This document shows positions 1-8,919 of a stretch of 64,000 nucleotides of DNA, in pieces. The stretch lies in contig NZ_FMWS01000020.1 of assembly GCF_900103255.1 (NCBI RefSeq), positions 157 to 64,156 on the forward strand. The letters are read 5' to 3'. The notes under the pieces are model-generated. The model was not told the origin of the DNA. It made no database searches and worked only from the letters and a program-made list of their open reading frames with translations. Position numbers and translations under genes: made by a program. How positions within the stretch are numbered: position 1 is the first letter of the stretch; every line of letters starts with the position of its first letter. The stretch is from Gilliamella bombi. Lineage in GTDB: Bacteria; Pseudomonadota; Gammaproteobacteria; Enterobacterales; Orbaceae.

Positions 1-96
1 TAACCAACCTTCACCCGTTTTAATATAAGTAATATCGGTTACCCATGTTTTATTAGGCTTATCAGGGTTAAATTGCCTATCTACTCCATTAAAATA
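1..96 (-). mobile_element. IS3-family transposase fragment (integrase core)
   Basis: The minus strand is open for 32 codons from position 96 to the window edge and contains FNPDKPNKTWVTDITYI, the typical opening of the IS3-family integrase core (first catalytic Asp in the VTDITY motif). A stop codon at 97-99 in the same frame cuts off anything upstream, so no intact N-terminus exists on this side. The rest of the reading frame may continue beyond the window. It lies 26 bases from the cysG stop codon. I read it as an IS remnant; whether the downstream part is intact cannot be seen. Confidence 0.75.
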
Positions 97-122
97 TTAA
101 CAGATCAAACCTTTAGCACCCA

Positions 123-1496
123 CTAACACTCAGAAAACCAATTTAGTTTTTCCCGTAATGCAACAACAGGCCCAATAATAATTAAACTAGGACTACAGGC
201 TTGCAAAGATAATTGTGCTAAATCGCATAACTGGCCCGATATTACTTTTTGTTTCGTTGTTGTGCCTTCTTCAACAATTACAATTGGCGTATTTGCATTC
301 ATACCGTATTTAATTAATTGTTTTTCGATGTTACTAGCTTGAGATAATCCCATATAAAAAACTAATGTTTGTTTTTCAGCGGCTAAACTCTTCCAGTCAA
401 GGTGATTACCATCTTTCAAATGACCAGTAATTAAACGTACGCTATGAGCATAATCTCGATGCGTTAATGGGATCCCACTATATGCAGAACAACCTGAAGC
501 TGCTGTAATTCCTGGTACTACAGAAAATGGAATATCGGCGTTAAATAATGTTTCGAGCTCTTCACCACCTCGACCAAAAATAAAAGGATCTCCACCTTTT
601 AAACGTACAACACGCTTACCTTTTTTAGCTTGTTGTAAAAGAATCTGATTTATTTGTTCTTGAGGTACACAATGAAAACCTGCTCGTTTACCAACAAAAA
701 TACGTTGAGCATCGCGACGGGTTAGATTCATAATTTCATCCGATACTAATCTATCATAGACAATAATATCTGCTTGTTGGATTTGCTGTAATCCCTTTAA
801 AGTCAACAAGCCCGCATCACCTGGGCCAGCACCAACTAACACAACCTCACCACGGGAATCAAGTGAAGTATCAAATAACTCATTAGTGAGTTTTTCAACA
901 TGATCTGAATCGCTATTAGCAATCGCTTGAGCTAACCTATCATGAGAAAATAACCTTTCCCAAAACCGACGACGTTCCGTCACTGTTTGATAGGTTGTTT
1001 TAACTTTATTACGTAAATAACCGGCATATTTAGCTAATTTTCCTAAATGTTGAGGTAAAATGGACTCTAGTTTTTCACGCAATAATCGAGCCAAAACAGG
1101 AGCATGCCCTTCTGAAGAGACAGCAACCATAATAGGAGAACGATCAATAATTGAGGGCATAATAAAACTCGCATCTTTTGGAGAATCAACCACATTACAA
1201 AAAATACGCCTTTTTTCCGTCTCAACACTCACCCTTTGATTAGTTTCCTGACAGTCTGTTGCCGCAATAACTAACCATTTATCATTCAGTAATTCGGCAT
1301 TAAACTCCCCTTGAACTAAAACTAGTTGTTTTTGTTCATTCCAACATATGAATTGCTCGTTAAATTCATGCGCATTGACAGTTAAGCGGGCACCAGCTTC
1401 AAGTAATAATCGAGCTTTACGTTCAGCAACTTCACCGCCACCGACCAATAAGCAATCACGGTTTTCTAGCTTACAAAATAAGGGGAAATAATCCAT
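123..1496 (-). CDS. cysG: siroheme synthase CysG (multifunctional)
   Basis: Makes siroheme from uroporphyrinogen III. The N-terminal half (about residues 1-210) is the precorrin-2 dehydrogenase/ferrochelatase part, with the NAD-binding [10 protein letters not shown] motif near residue 20. The C-terminal half (from about 215) is the SAM-dependent uroporphyrinogen III methyltransferase, starting [18 protein letters not shown] and carrying the [17 protein letters not shown] motif. At 457 residues it is the same length as the E. coli fusion enzyme. It lies 228 bases downstream of nirC on the same strand. Siroheme is the cofactor of NirB, so the nirBDC-cysG order is functionally coherent. The gap means it may also have its own promoter. 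Confidence 0.97.
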   Translation of the reverse strand: MDYFPLFCKLENRDCLLVGGGEVAERKARLLLEAGARLTVNAHEFNEQFICWNEQKQLVLVQGEFNAELLNDKWLVIAATDCQETNQRVSVETEKRRIFCNVVDSPKDASFIMPSIIDRSPIMVAVSSEGHAPVLARLLREKLESILPQHLGKLAKYAGYLRNKVKTTYQTVTERRRFWERLFSHDRLAQAIANSDSDHVEKLTNELFDTSLDSRGEVVLVGAGPGDAGLLTLKGLQQIQQADIIVYDRLVSDEIMNLTRRDAQRIFVGKRAGFHCVPQEQINQILLQQAKKGKRVVRLKGGDPFIFGRGGEELETLFNADIPFSVVPGITAASGCSAYSGIPLTHRDYAHSVRLITGHLKDGNHLDWKSLAAEKQTLVFYMGLSQASNIEKQLIKYGMNANTPIVIVEEGTTTKQKVISGQLCDLAQLSLQACSPSLIIIGPVVALREKLNWFSEC

Positions 1497-1654
1497 AACA
1501 CCTCAAAATAAAACATTATCTGTTTAAAAATTTATTAACAACTAACCTCTAATAATAGAAATTTATTAATTATCCTATTGTTAATTGCTTCGTTATTTTT
1601 TTATCACTAATTATGATTAAAACCAAATATAATCCTAATTAATTTAACGTCTTT

Positions 1655-1681
1655 GGGGGATTGCTTACCATGCTTTCCCCC
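1655..1681. other. imperfect hairpin between nirC and cysG
   Basis: GGGGGATTGC and GCTTTCCCCC form a 10-base stem with two mismatches around a 7-base loop. It sits in the 228-base gap between nirC and cysG and is the only G/C-rich island there. On the minus strand no T-tract follows, so it does not look like a normal terminator. It could act as an mRNA processing or 3'-end stabilising structure that lowers cysG expression relative to nir; that is inference. Confidence 0.35.
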
Positions 1682-1724
1682 TTATATTGGTTATTTTAAC
1701 CACATTTCCTTAATTAAACAGCTA

Positions 1725-2492
1725 TTAAGGTCGATCTTCTTTGGGGGTTGAATACCAGTATCCCAGTCCCATAAATAATGCACCAGAAACAAGATTTCCT
1801 AATGAAACCCATAATAGATTATGACCAATTCCAGCTAATGTGTAAGCATCGCTATGATGACCAAACCACGAAAGTGAAAAAAGTGTCATGTTCGCAACGG
1901 AGTGTTCATAACCACAAGCAATAAATGCTAACAAACACCACCAAATAGCGATAAACTTTGCCGAACCTTCAACTCGATTAGCCATCCAAATCGCTAAACA
2001 AACTAACCAGTTACATAAAATACCTCTAAAAAATAATGCCGAAGCTGAAGCAGATGTTTTTGCTAAAGCCGCTGCATGAACCAAACTAGTATCCGTTGAT
2101 AATAGAGGTGTTGAAGCATAAAAATACAATGCAGCAACAAAAATTGAACCTAATAAATTTCCTAACCATGTTTGTGGCAATACTGTCCACATTTGGGTAT
2201 GAGTAATTTTTTTGCATTTTACTCCTAGGGTTAAAAACATGGTATGCCCTGTAAATAATTCAGAGCCAGCAATTACAACCAATGTTAAAGCAATACCAAA
2301 CGTTGCTCCCATAAGTAAAGGTCTTATTGATGGTTCAACAAGGTTTCCTAAAGTAAAAATCAAAATAATACCTATTCCTACATAAGCCCCAGCCATAGCA
2401 GAACTTAGCCAAAAACCAAATGGGTTCGTTTTTGCCAAACGAACAATACGCGCAGCATTTGCTGCACATTTATTAATTGTCTCTGTATACAT
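1725..2492 (-). CDS. nirC: nitrite transporter NirC (formate/nitrite channel family)
   Basis: A polytopic inner-membrane protein of 255 residues in the formate/nitrite transporter family, which form pentameric anion channels. Six hydrophobic segments are visible. The segment GSELFTGHTMFLTLG near residue 75 is the family signature with the re-entrant loop, and the conserved pore His lies in the SWFGHHSD region. E. coli NirC is of similar length. It lies 27 bases downstream of nirD, so nitrite uptake is made together with the nitrite reductase. Placement in nirBDC supports the nitrite rather than formate assignment. Confidence 0.94.
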   Translation of the reverse strand: MYTETINKCAANAARIVRLAKTNPFGFWLSSAMAGAYVGIGIILIFTLGNLVEPSIRPLLMGATFGIALTLVVIAGSELFTGHTMFLTLGVKCKKITHTQMWTVLPQTWLGNLLGSIFVAALYFYASTPLLSTDTSLVHAAALAKTSASASALFFRGILCNWLVCLAIWMANRVEGSAKFIAIWWCLLAFIACGYEHSVANMTLFSLSWFGHHSDAYTLAGIGHNLLWVSLGNLVSGALFMGLGYWYSTPKEDRP

Positions 2493-2519
2493 AATTAATT
2501 TATCCTTTTAAAAATACAT

Positions 2520-2852
2520 TTAGCGCGACTTTACTTGTACGATCCCATCGTCATTAACATCTACTTCATAATGAGGGATTGAATATTGTTCATCTTCCAA
2601 ACAATAACCATCTTTTAAACGAAAGCGTTGCTTTTTAAGCGGACTTGCCACCCATAACTCATTTTCATGTTCTGCTATAATGCCTCGGGATAAAACACTT
2701 GCCTTAGCAAATGGATCAATATTACTAATCGCATAAAGCTCAGCATTATTATAAGGGCGAAAAATAGCCACATGATCATTACCAACAAGTGCACAAACTC
2801 CTGTGCCAGGTAAAATCTCATCAAGTTTACAAATAGTTATCCATTGACTCAT
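2520..2852 (-). CDS. nirD: nitrite reductase (NADH) small subunit NirD
   Basis: Small subunit of the cytoplasmic NADH-dependent siroheme nitrite reductase. At 110 residues it matches the usual length of about 108. The sequence has the Rieske-like fold pattern (DEILPGTGVCALVGNDHVAIF; SPLKKQRFRL) but lacks the Cys-His/Cys-His ligand pairs of true Rieske proteins, as is normal for NirD. Its start lies one base after the nirB stop, which implies translational coupling and a 1:1 complex with NirB. Confidence 0.95.
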   Translation of the reverse strand: MSQWITICKLDEILPGTGVCALVGNDHVAIFRPYNNAELYAISNIDPFAKASVLSRGIIAEHENELWVASPLKKQRFRLKDGYCLEDEQYSIPHYEVDVNDDGIVQVKSR

Positions 2853-2853
2853 A

Positions 2854-5376
2854 TTATTCCCCTAACATTACTTTACGTTCTTCTGCTGTTGCTGGGCGAT
2901 GCTGAGCACGCTCAGGTACGATTTGGACATTCTCATCACGTTTGTTACTATTAATAAAATGAGAAAATCGAATTTGACCTTCTGTATTTTCAACAGCTTC
3001 CTTCCATTCACATACCATTAATTTACGTAAGCGTGTCATTTCACTTTCTAACTCAGCATTTATGCCTAATTTATCGTCAATAATAACACTACGTAAATAA
3101 TCAATACCGCCATCTAAATTTTCAAGCCAGACTGACGTCCGTTGTAATTTATCTGCGGTACGAATATAAAACATAAGGAAACGATCAATATATCGAATTA
3201 GTGTATTTTTATCGAGATCAGCAGCAAGTAAATCAGCATGACGAGGCTTCATACCACCATTACCACACACATAAAGATTCCATCCCTTTTCAGTAGCAAT
3301 AACACCAATATCTTTACCTTGAGCTTCGGCACATTCACGCGTACAACCTGATACGCCTAGTTTAAATTTATGTGGTGCACGAATGCCTTTATAACGGTTT
3401 TCTAGCTCAACGCCCAAACCAACACTATCTCCGACACCGAATCGACACCAAGTACTACCTACACAGGTTTTTGCCATTCTTAATGCTTTGGCATAAGCAT
3501 GACCACTCTCAAAACCAGCCTCAATAAGCTCCTTCCAAATAGCAGGAAGATCGTCTTTTTGTGCTCCAAATAAGCCAATGCGCTGTGAACCAGTAATTTT
3601 AGAATAGAGCTGATATTTTTTAGCTATTTGACCAACAGCAATTAATCCTTCTGGAGTAATTTCACCACCAGCACTACGCGGAATTATCGAATAAGTACCA
3701 TTTTTTTGAATATTACCTAAGAAAATATCATTACTATCTTGTAGAGGAATCAAATTATCTTTAAGAATATAATCATTCCAACATGAAGCTAATAAAGATC
3801 CGACGGTAGGTTTACAAATTTCACAGCCATAACCTTTACCATGTTTTTTAATCACTTGCTCAAAAGACGTTAGGCCCTCAACACGGATAAGATGATATAA
3901 CTCCTGACGAGAGTATTTAAAATGTCCGCATAATGCATGGCTGACCTCAATGCCTTGTTTAGCTAACTCTAAATTAAGAATTTGTGTAACAAGTGGAATG
4001 CAGCCTCCACACCCAGTCCCAGCTTTAGTTTCAGCTTTTATTGCTGCAACCGTATGACAACCAGCATTAATGGCATTAACAATTTTTTCTTTAGTCACAT
4101 CAAAACAAGAGCAAATCTGTGCTGAATCGGGAAGCGCATCAACACCCATAGCTGGTTTTGCTCCTGCATGTGCAGGCAGTATCAACGTATCTGGATGTTC
4201 AGGTAGATCCATATCATTAAGCATTAATTGCAATAAATTACTATAATCTGACGTATCGCCAACCAATACCGCACCCAAGAGTTTTTTATTATCATTCGAA
4301 ACAACCAATTTTTTATAAACTGGCGTTGTTTCATCTAAATAAACATAACTATGACACCCTATTGTTTTTGCTTTAGCATCGCCAATGCTACCGACATCGA
4401 CTCCCATCAGCTTTAGCTTAGCGCTCATATCGGCGCCTTCAAATTTATCTGTTTGTCCCATTAAATGCGCTAAGGCTATCTGAGCCATTTTGTAGCCCGG
4501 TGCAACTAAACCAAAAACCTTGTTTTGCCAACAAGCACATTCACCAATAGCATAAATATCAGGATCCGAAGTTTGGCAATAATCATTAATAACAATTCCC
4601 CCACGAGGACCGATTTCTAACTCGCATTCTTGAGCTAATTTATCATTTGCTCTAATGCCAGTTGAAAAAACAATAAAATCGACTTCAAGTGCAGAGCCAT
4701 CCGCAAATTGCATGATTTTCCCAGCAGGTGTATGAATAATTTCTTGAGTATTTTTACTGGTGTGAACACCTACCCCCATCTCCTCAATTTTACGACGCAG
4801 TTGTTCTCCACCCTGAACATCCAACTGTTCGGCCATAAGCACTGGAGCAAACTCAACCACATGCGTTTCCATGCCTAAGTTTTTTAAAGCTCCAGCTGCC
4901 TCAAGTCCAAGCAATCCACCACCCACAACAGCGCCTTTTTGACAACGCTTTGCACATTCCTGAATAGCATCAAGATCTTCAATCGTACGATAAACAAAAC
5001 AATCCGAACCATTAGCACCTTTAATCGGTGGTACCCAAGGATAAGATCCTGTCGCAATAATCAATTTATCATAAGCAACAATTCGCCCTTGTTGAGAATG
5101 AATCTCCTTACGCTGACGATTAATTAAAATAGCCCGTTCATTAAGTAAGACTTTAATATTATTCTCTTCGTATAAACCTTCACGAACTAGAGAAAGCGCT
5201 TCTGCTGTGTGACCAGAAAAATAAGAAGAAAGATGTACCCGATCATAGGCAAGACGAGGTTCTTCACAAAAAATAGTAATATTGAATTGATTGGGCTGCA
5301 TTTTATCAATTAACTCTTCAATAAAACGATGCCCAACCATCCCATTACCAATAATAACGAGGTTGGTTTTACTCAT
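2854..5376 (-). CDS. nirB: nitrite reductase (NADH) large subunit NirB
   Basis: Catalytic subunit that reduces nitrite to ammonium with NADH in the cytoplasm. In order it has an N-terminal FAD/NAD(P)H oxidoreductase region (VIIGNGMVGHRF near the start, second Rossmann motif AVVGGGLLGLEAAG), a BFD-type [2Fe-2S] domain (CSCFDVTKEKI, GTGCGGC), then the siroheme/[4Fe-4S] region with CVGSTWC and SGCTRECAEAQGKDIGV. The frame is open back to a TTG at 5388, but the ATG at 5376 is preceded by GGAG at proper spacing and gives the family's MSKTNLVIIGNG start, so I chose it (840 residues). First gene of nirBDC-cysG; see the NarL-type site upstream. Confidence 0.97.
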   Translation of the reverse strand: MSKTNLVIIGNGMVGHRFIEELIDKMQPNQFNITIFCEEPRLAYDRVHLSSYFSGHTAEALSLVREGLYEENNIKVLLNERAILINRQRKEIHSQQGRIVAYDKLIIATGSYPWVPPIKGANGSDCFVYRTIEDLDAIQECAKRCQKGAVVGGGLLGLEAAGALKNLGMETHVVEFAPVLMAEQLDVQGGEQLRRKIEEMGVGVHTSKNTQEIIHTPAGKIMQFADGSALEVDFIVFSTGIRANDKLAQECELEIGPRGGIVINDYCQTSDPDIYAIGECACWQNKVFGLVAPGYKMAQIALAHLMGQTDKFEGADMSAKLKLMGVDVGSIGDAKAKTIGCHSYVYLDETTPVYKKLVVSNDNKKLLGAVLVGDTSDYSNLLQLMLNDMDLPEHPDTLILPAHAGAKPAMGVDALPDSAQICSCFDVTKEKIVNAINAGCHTVAAIKAETKAGTGCGGCIPLVTQILNLELAKQGIEVSHALCGHFKYSRQELYHLIRVEGLTSFEQVIKKHGKGYGCEICKPTVGSLLASCWNDYILKDNLIPLQDSNDIFLGNIQKNGTYSIIPRSAGGEITPEGLIAVGQIAKKYQLYSKITGSQRIGLFGAQKDDLPAIWKELIEAGFESGHAYAKALRMAKTCVGSTWCRFGVGDSVGLGVELENRYKGIRAPHKFKLGVSGCTRECAEAQGKDIGVIATEKGWNLYVCGNGGMKPRHADLLAADLDKNTLIRYIDRFLMFYIRTADKLQRTSVWLENLDGGIDYLRSVIIDDKLGINAELESEMTRLRKLMVCEWKEAVENTEGQIRFSHFINSNKRDENVQIVPERAQHRPATAEERKVMLGE

Positions 5377-5472
5377 ACATAACTCCAATTTTAATTTAAT
5401 TAAATTGCTAAAAAATTTTAATTTAATAACATTGTATGAAACTGTACATAGAATATAATTACCCTCAAGGAT

Positions 5473-5488
5473 TACTACTTTAGTAGTA
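5473..5488. promoter_or_regulatory. NarL/NarP 7-2-7 binding site upstream of nirB
   Basis: TACTACT-TT-AGTAGTA is a perfect inverted repeat of two heptamers separated by two bases. Each half fits the NarL/NarP heptamer consensus TACYNMT exactly, and 7-2-7 is the known high-affinity arrangement. It lies about 97 bases upstream of the nirB ATG. On the minus strand a TTGAT FNR half-site lies just upstream of it (near 5499-5503), but the partner half is poor. A narX-narL pair is encoded at 60.2-62.7 kb of the same window. Site assignment is by motif only. Confidence 0.7.
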
Positions 5489-5551
5489 TTTAAATATCAA
5501 CTTGCTAAAACGCACTTAAAATAATTGCCAATTTTAGCTAAACCAGTATAA

Positions 5552-5563
5552 TTAGCCGACTAA
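5552..5563. promoter_or_regulatory. SlyA/MarR-type operator upstream of the marR gene
   Basis: TTAGCCGACTAA is a palindrome of the form TTAG-N4-CTAA, close to the SlyA consensus TTAGCAAGCTAA. It ends 19 bases before the regulator's start codon. The same 12-mer with one change recurs at 6121-6132 in front of the next gene, and both copies are followed by ATAAAT. A further palindrome TTTAGCTAAA lies at 5533-5542. Autoregulation by the adjacent MarR protein is the likely meaning. Confidence 0.6.
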
Positions 5564-5582
5564 ATAAATTGAGTAATAAAAA

Positions 5583-6080
5583 TTGAATTACAATTCAAGA
5601 AAGCTGCCTTCACGTGAAACCTTAGCTCGAGCGCAAAGATTTAACGATGACATCGTTGATGTTTCTGGTGTTGATCTGGTTTTGAGCTTAATAACAACGG
5701 CCGATCTAATTCGTGCTAATATCTATGCGCAATTAGATAAAGATTACGGCGTTTCTGAAGGTAAGTTTGCCTTATTGATGTCATTGTTTTCAGAAGGTGA
5801 AACCTGTGCCAGTGATCTTGCTTTGCGCATTGGCGTAACACCTGCGACAGTATCAGTAATGGTTAAACGAATGCTGGCAGCGCCAGAGCCTTTAATCTCG
5901 ATGTCAAAAAGTGGTGATGATGGTCGTTCTCGATTAATCACTTTAACACATACAGGCGAAAAGCTGATTCAAAATGCATTACCCAATCACCTAAAATCAA
6001 TTCGCGCTTTTGCACAAGTACTCAATTCGCAAGAACAAGAGTCTTTAATATTGATGTTACGTAAATTATTACGAAAATAA
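5583..6080 (+). CDS. MarR/SlyA-family transcriptional regulator
   Basis: A 165-residue winged-helix regulator. The helix-turn-helix lies at about residues 75-100 (CASDLALRIGVTPATVSVMVKRM) and the wing carries the DDGRSRLITLT motif typical of MarR proteins. The start is a TTG codon; no ATG lies in a sensible position, and the N-terminal helix would be lost with any later start. It precedes an HlyD adaptor and an ABC-2 permease on the same strand, with 56 bases between, so it probably controls that exporter. Ligand unknown. Palindromic operator-like sites stand before it and before the adaptor gene. Confidence 0.85.
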   Translation: MNYNSRKLPSRETLARAQRFNDDIVDVSGVDLVLSLITTADLIRANIYAQLDKDYGVSEGKFALLMSLFSEGETCASDLALRIGVTPATVSVMVKRMLAAPEPLISMSKSGDDGRSRLITLTHTGEKLIQNALPNHLKSIRAFAQVLNSQEQESLILMLRKLLRK

Positions 6081-6120
6081 CGGACTTTAATCATTAAAGT
6101 TCTTCATTTCACTTAAATAG

Positions 6121-6132
6121 TTAGCTGACTAA
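6121..6132. promoter_or_regulatory. SlyA/MarR-type operator upstream of the HlyD adaptor gene
   Basis: TTAGCTGACTAA is the second copy of the 12-base palindrome found at 5552-5563, one base different, again followed by ATAAAT. It ends 4 bases before the first possible start codon (6137) and 22 bases before the alternative ATG at 6155. A repressor bound here would block the adaptor-permease mRNA or its ribosome site. Confidence 0.6.
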
Positions 6133-6136
6133 ATAA

Positions 6137-7267
6137 ATGGAAAATAAGCTATATATGAAAAAAAATGTCAAAATTCCTGTTATCTTTTTACTCCTGCTAA
6201 TCTTTGGCTCATTTTTAATCTTTTTAGGTTCAAGAAATGATGCGGTCTCGGTTGCCAAAAGCATCAAATCTGGTGTATTAACTGCCGATGAGATTAATAT
6301 TGCCTTTCAAAATGTCGGCGGAAAAGTCACCAAGCGATTTGTAGAAGAATCACAAATAGTAAAAAAAGGTGATCCTTTAATGCAATTAGAAGATATCGAT
6401 ACCAAACTAGCTATCGATCGACTACAAGCTTTAGTTGATAGCCAAAAGGCGGCAGTAAACCAAGAACAAAAAAATATTGAAATCACTGAAAGTGAAACCA
6501 ACCTTTCAGAATTATCAACTTGGCGAAAAATAGAAGAAGTGCAAGCCAATTTAGAAGCAGCGAAATCGGCTCGATACCTAGCTAATACTGAATTTGATCG
6601 CCAAACCCAATTACGTAAATCGGGGGGAAACTCGCAGTCACAACTTGATAATGCTCGCAATGTTTTTATTAATGCAAAAATGCAAGTTATTCAAATTGAA
6701 AGCCAACTTTCTACCTTAATGATTGGTGCGACGCCTGAACAAATTAGCCAATTTGAACAAACAAAAAATGCAACAGGAATGACAATACAATCAATCTTAA
6801 TTGCACGACAAAAACTGCAAAACCGCCAAAATCAATTAACACAGCTTCAATCACAACTCGCGCAAGGCGAAGCTGAATTAAAACAACTACAGCTTAATTA
6901 TGATCGACTAACATTAAGAGCACCCGAAGATGGAAAAGTATTAAAACTTATGTTTGAAGATGGCGAAATGGTACCAAACGGTGCGCCAGCAGTCTTATTA
7001 GAAACCGATCGTAAATATATCGACATTTATGTGAATGAAAAAATGGTTAATGATTATCAACCAGGCACAACGGTTACAGCAAATGTAATTGCACTTAACA
7101 AAGAAGTAAAAGGAAAAGTTCGCTTTGCCACCGCTGCACCATCATTTGCTGATTTACGCATGACACGAGAACGAGGTCAAGCTGATTTAACCTCTTATCA
7201 AGTTAGAATTTACATAGAATCAATTCCTAAACTATTAACTGGAATGACACTTGAGGTTGAAAAATGA
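6137..7267 (+). CDS. HlyD-family membrane fusion protein (periplasmic adaptor)
   Basis: Adaptor of an ABC-type export system. It has an N-terminal membrane anchor (about residues 12-31), a first half of the lipoyl/barrel-sandwich domain (near residues 44-85), a long coiled-coil hairpin rich in Gln and Ala (about 88-250), and the returning lipoyl strand LRAPEDGKVLKL near 259-270, followed by a beta-barrel. The architecture resembles E. coli YhiI and YbhG. The frame opens at ATG 6137; ATG 6155 (MKKNVKIP) is an alternative giving a more usual short N-terminus. Its stop overlaps the start of the permease gene. No TolC-type gene is nearby. Confidence 0.85.
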   Translation: MENKLYMKKNVKIPVIFLLLLIFGSFLIFLGSRNDAVSVAKSIKSGVLTADEINIAFQNVGGKVTKRFVEESQIVKKGDPLMQLEDIDTKLAIDRLQALVDSQKAAVNQEQKNIEITESETNLSELSTWRKIEEVQANLEAAKSARYLANTEFDRQTQLRKSGGNSQSQLDNARNVFINAKMQVIQIESQLSTLMIGATPEQISQFEQTKNATGMTIQSILIARQKLQNRQNQLTQLQSQLAQGEAELKQLQLNYDRLTLRAPEDGKVLKLMFEDGEMVPNGAPAVLLETDRKYIDIYVNEKMVNDYQPGTTVTANVIALNKEVKGKVRFATAAPSFADLRMTRERGQADLTSYQVRIYIESIPKLLTGMTLEVEK

Positions 7268-8424
7268 TGCAAAACATCATTAAATCCATGCTTGAAGAGC
7301 TTGACGCCATGTTGTCTGGCCATTTTATACCTTATTATAAAGTTTCGCTTGGCTTAGCTGCTATTGTTTCGCTTGTTTTTTCAATTGTATTAAGTCATGG
7401 AGCTGTGTTTGAAGGAAAAATTGCGGTTATTGATCTTGATGGTTCTCATTATTCGACTGAATTAATTAGCAAAGTCAATACATCGCCTTATATTGAAGTG
7501 ACAGAAGTAATAAGATCGCCAGTAAATCCAATAACATTGGTTTCACACGACCGTAATTTAGGTGTTTTATATATTCCTAAAGGTCTAGAAAAAAGCTTAA
7601 AAAAAGGCGATCAAACCGTACGCCTAGGCTATTTTGCTGATGATACAAACGATGCACAAAATGCCAAAGTACTACAAAGCCTTAATGAATATATTCCAGA
7701 ATTGGGGGCTGAACTTAGTGTTGGTAAAGTTGCAGCATTAGGACTTGGTAAAGAAGGCATTGAAGCAACTTTATCACCAATGCAACTTAAAACACGATAT
7801 ATGTTTAATCCAGCAAGCTCGTCCACCATATCGACGATTATATATTTTGTCTACTTTTTCTCGTCACTGACTTACGGCCTAACCTCATTAATGATTATTG
7901 GCCGCTTGAAAGTAACTGGCATGTGGGAACAAACAATAGAAAGAGGACTCTTACCTTTATTAGCAAAAACAATCCCTTATGCACTATTTTTTACAACAGC
8001 ATTAACGCTTATCACAGCCATACTTGTTATATTTGGACAACTGCGTTTTGACGGTAACTATTTTGCTTTTGTACCGAGCATATTTATGACAGGATTAGCA
8101 TTTGGTTGGCTAGGATTGTTACTGTCTTGGAAAACTAACAACCCAGGAGAAGGCGCTGGTCGAATGATTTTCTTAGTACCTCCAGGGTTTATCATGGGCG
8201 GTTCAACAATGGCTGTGGGAATAATGCCAATTTGGACTTACTATGTCAGCCATGCTTTCCCATTAGTTTGGTTATTTAAATTTTTCCGCGATTTTGCCAT
8301 GCGAGGGCGTTCACTGATTGATATGTTAGCAACTTATGGGGCTTTCATCATCTATTTAACGATTATTGCTTTTGTCGTGATGATATTTGTTGAGCGAGCA
8401 AAAAAAGCGGCTAATGCATCATAA
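7264..8424 (+). CDS. ABC-2 type transporter permease (YhhJ/YbhR-like)
   Basis: An inner-membrane permease of 386 residues. One transmembrane helix lies near residues 27-46, then a large extracytoplasmic domain (about 47-180), then five to six helices from about 185 to 380. This is the layout of the ABC-2 membrane family that works with HlyD adaptors. Its start overlaps the adaptor's stop (ATGA), so the two are made together. No ATP-binding subunit is encoded next to it, which is unusual because YhhJ and YbhR normally have one in the operon. The substrate is unknown; drug or toxic-compound export under MarR control is a reasonable guess. Confidence 0.83.
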   Translation: MMQNIIKSMLEELDAMLSGHFIPYYKVSLGLAAIVSLVFSIVLSHGAVFEGKIAVIDLDGSHYSTELISKVNTSPYIEVTEVIRSPVNPITLVSHDRNLGVLYIPKGLEKSLKKGDQTVRLGYFADDTNDAQNAKVLQSLNEYIPELGAELSVGKVAALGLGKEGIEATLSPMQLKTRYMFNPASSSTISTIIYFVYFFSSLTYGLTSLMIIGRLKVTGMWEQTIERGLLPLLAKTIPYALFFTTALTLITAILVIFGQLRFDGNYFAFVPSIFMTGLAFGWLGLLLSWKTNNPGEGAGRMIFLVPPGFIMGGSTMAVGIMPIWTYYVSHAFPLVWLFKFFRDFAMRGRSLIDMLATYGAFIIYLTIIAFVVMIFVERAKKAANAS

Positions 8425-8554
8425 TTTATTAGTAATTTTAGTTTCGAGCGTTTTAAGCATTATAAAAAAAACAATACAATACCTCGCTCGAAAAAAATAA
8501 TCGATAAATTTATGTATATAAAAAAGCCTAATTTGTAGGAAAACGTCGAGTTAT

Positions 8555-8870
8555 TTACAATTCATGATTAAAATAATCCTCTAAAAACTCATAAGACGTT
8601 TTCCCTGAAATCGCTTTATACGGTATAAAAATTAATAAAGCGTTTGAGCTTTTGTTTTCTAACCTTTGAATCGCTCATTATTTGCTGATTGTGCAACCTC
8701 TCAATTAACGAACGTATCACACTTTCGATTTAACCATTCGTTTGAAAGCAGGCAGATTTGGTGAATGTTTAATCGATATGATGGTTCTCACACATTTTAA
8801 TAAATGGAAAACAAAGAAATCTAAATTCATCACAAAACGGTATAGAATCCTGAATATTTTTTACAAAATA
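8555..8870 (-). mobile_element. decayed IS481/IS3-like transposase, C-terminal part
   Basis: Reading the minus strand, one frame gives QTNG-stop-IESVIRSLIERLHNQQ and then KLKRFINFY, and a second frame continues ISGKTSYEFLEDYFNHEL before a stop at 8555-8557. This is the end of an rve-fold transposase (QTNG.hE motif, then RFINFY, then GKT.YE.L), broken by at least one stop and one frameshift. Upstream, near 8830-8850, a degenerate counterpart of the DNGSEF motif is visible. It is a dead element; family assignment between IS481 and IS3 is uncertain. Confidence 0.65.
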
Positions 8871-8919
8871 GCGCCTAAATGTGAATAATTGGTTAAATAT
8901 CTAATAGTTAGAATACAAC

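Noticed and set aside
5377..5388. TTG start of nirB at 5388
   Set aside because: The ATG at 5376 has GGAG at correct spacing and gives the family N-terminus; the TTG has neither.
5489..5503. FNR site before nirB
   Set aside because: Only one half (TTGAT on the minus strand) is good; the second half matches the ATCAA arm poorly, so I do not list it as a feature.
8438..8495. Inverted repeat TTTCGAGCG/CGCTCGAAA after the ABC-2 permease
   Set aside because: The loop is about 37 bases and no T-tract follows on the plus strand, so it is unlikely to be a terminator; it may be a remnant of IS ends, but no partner was found.
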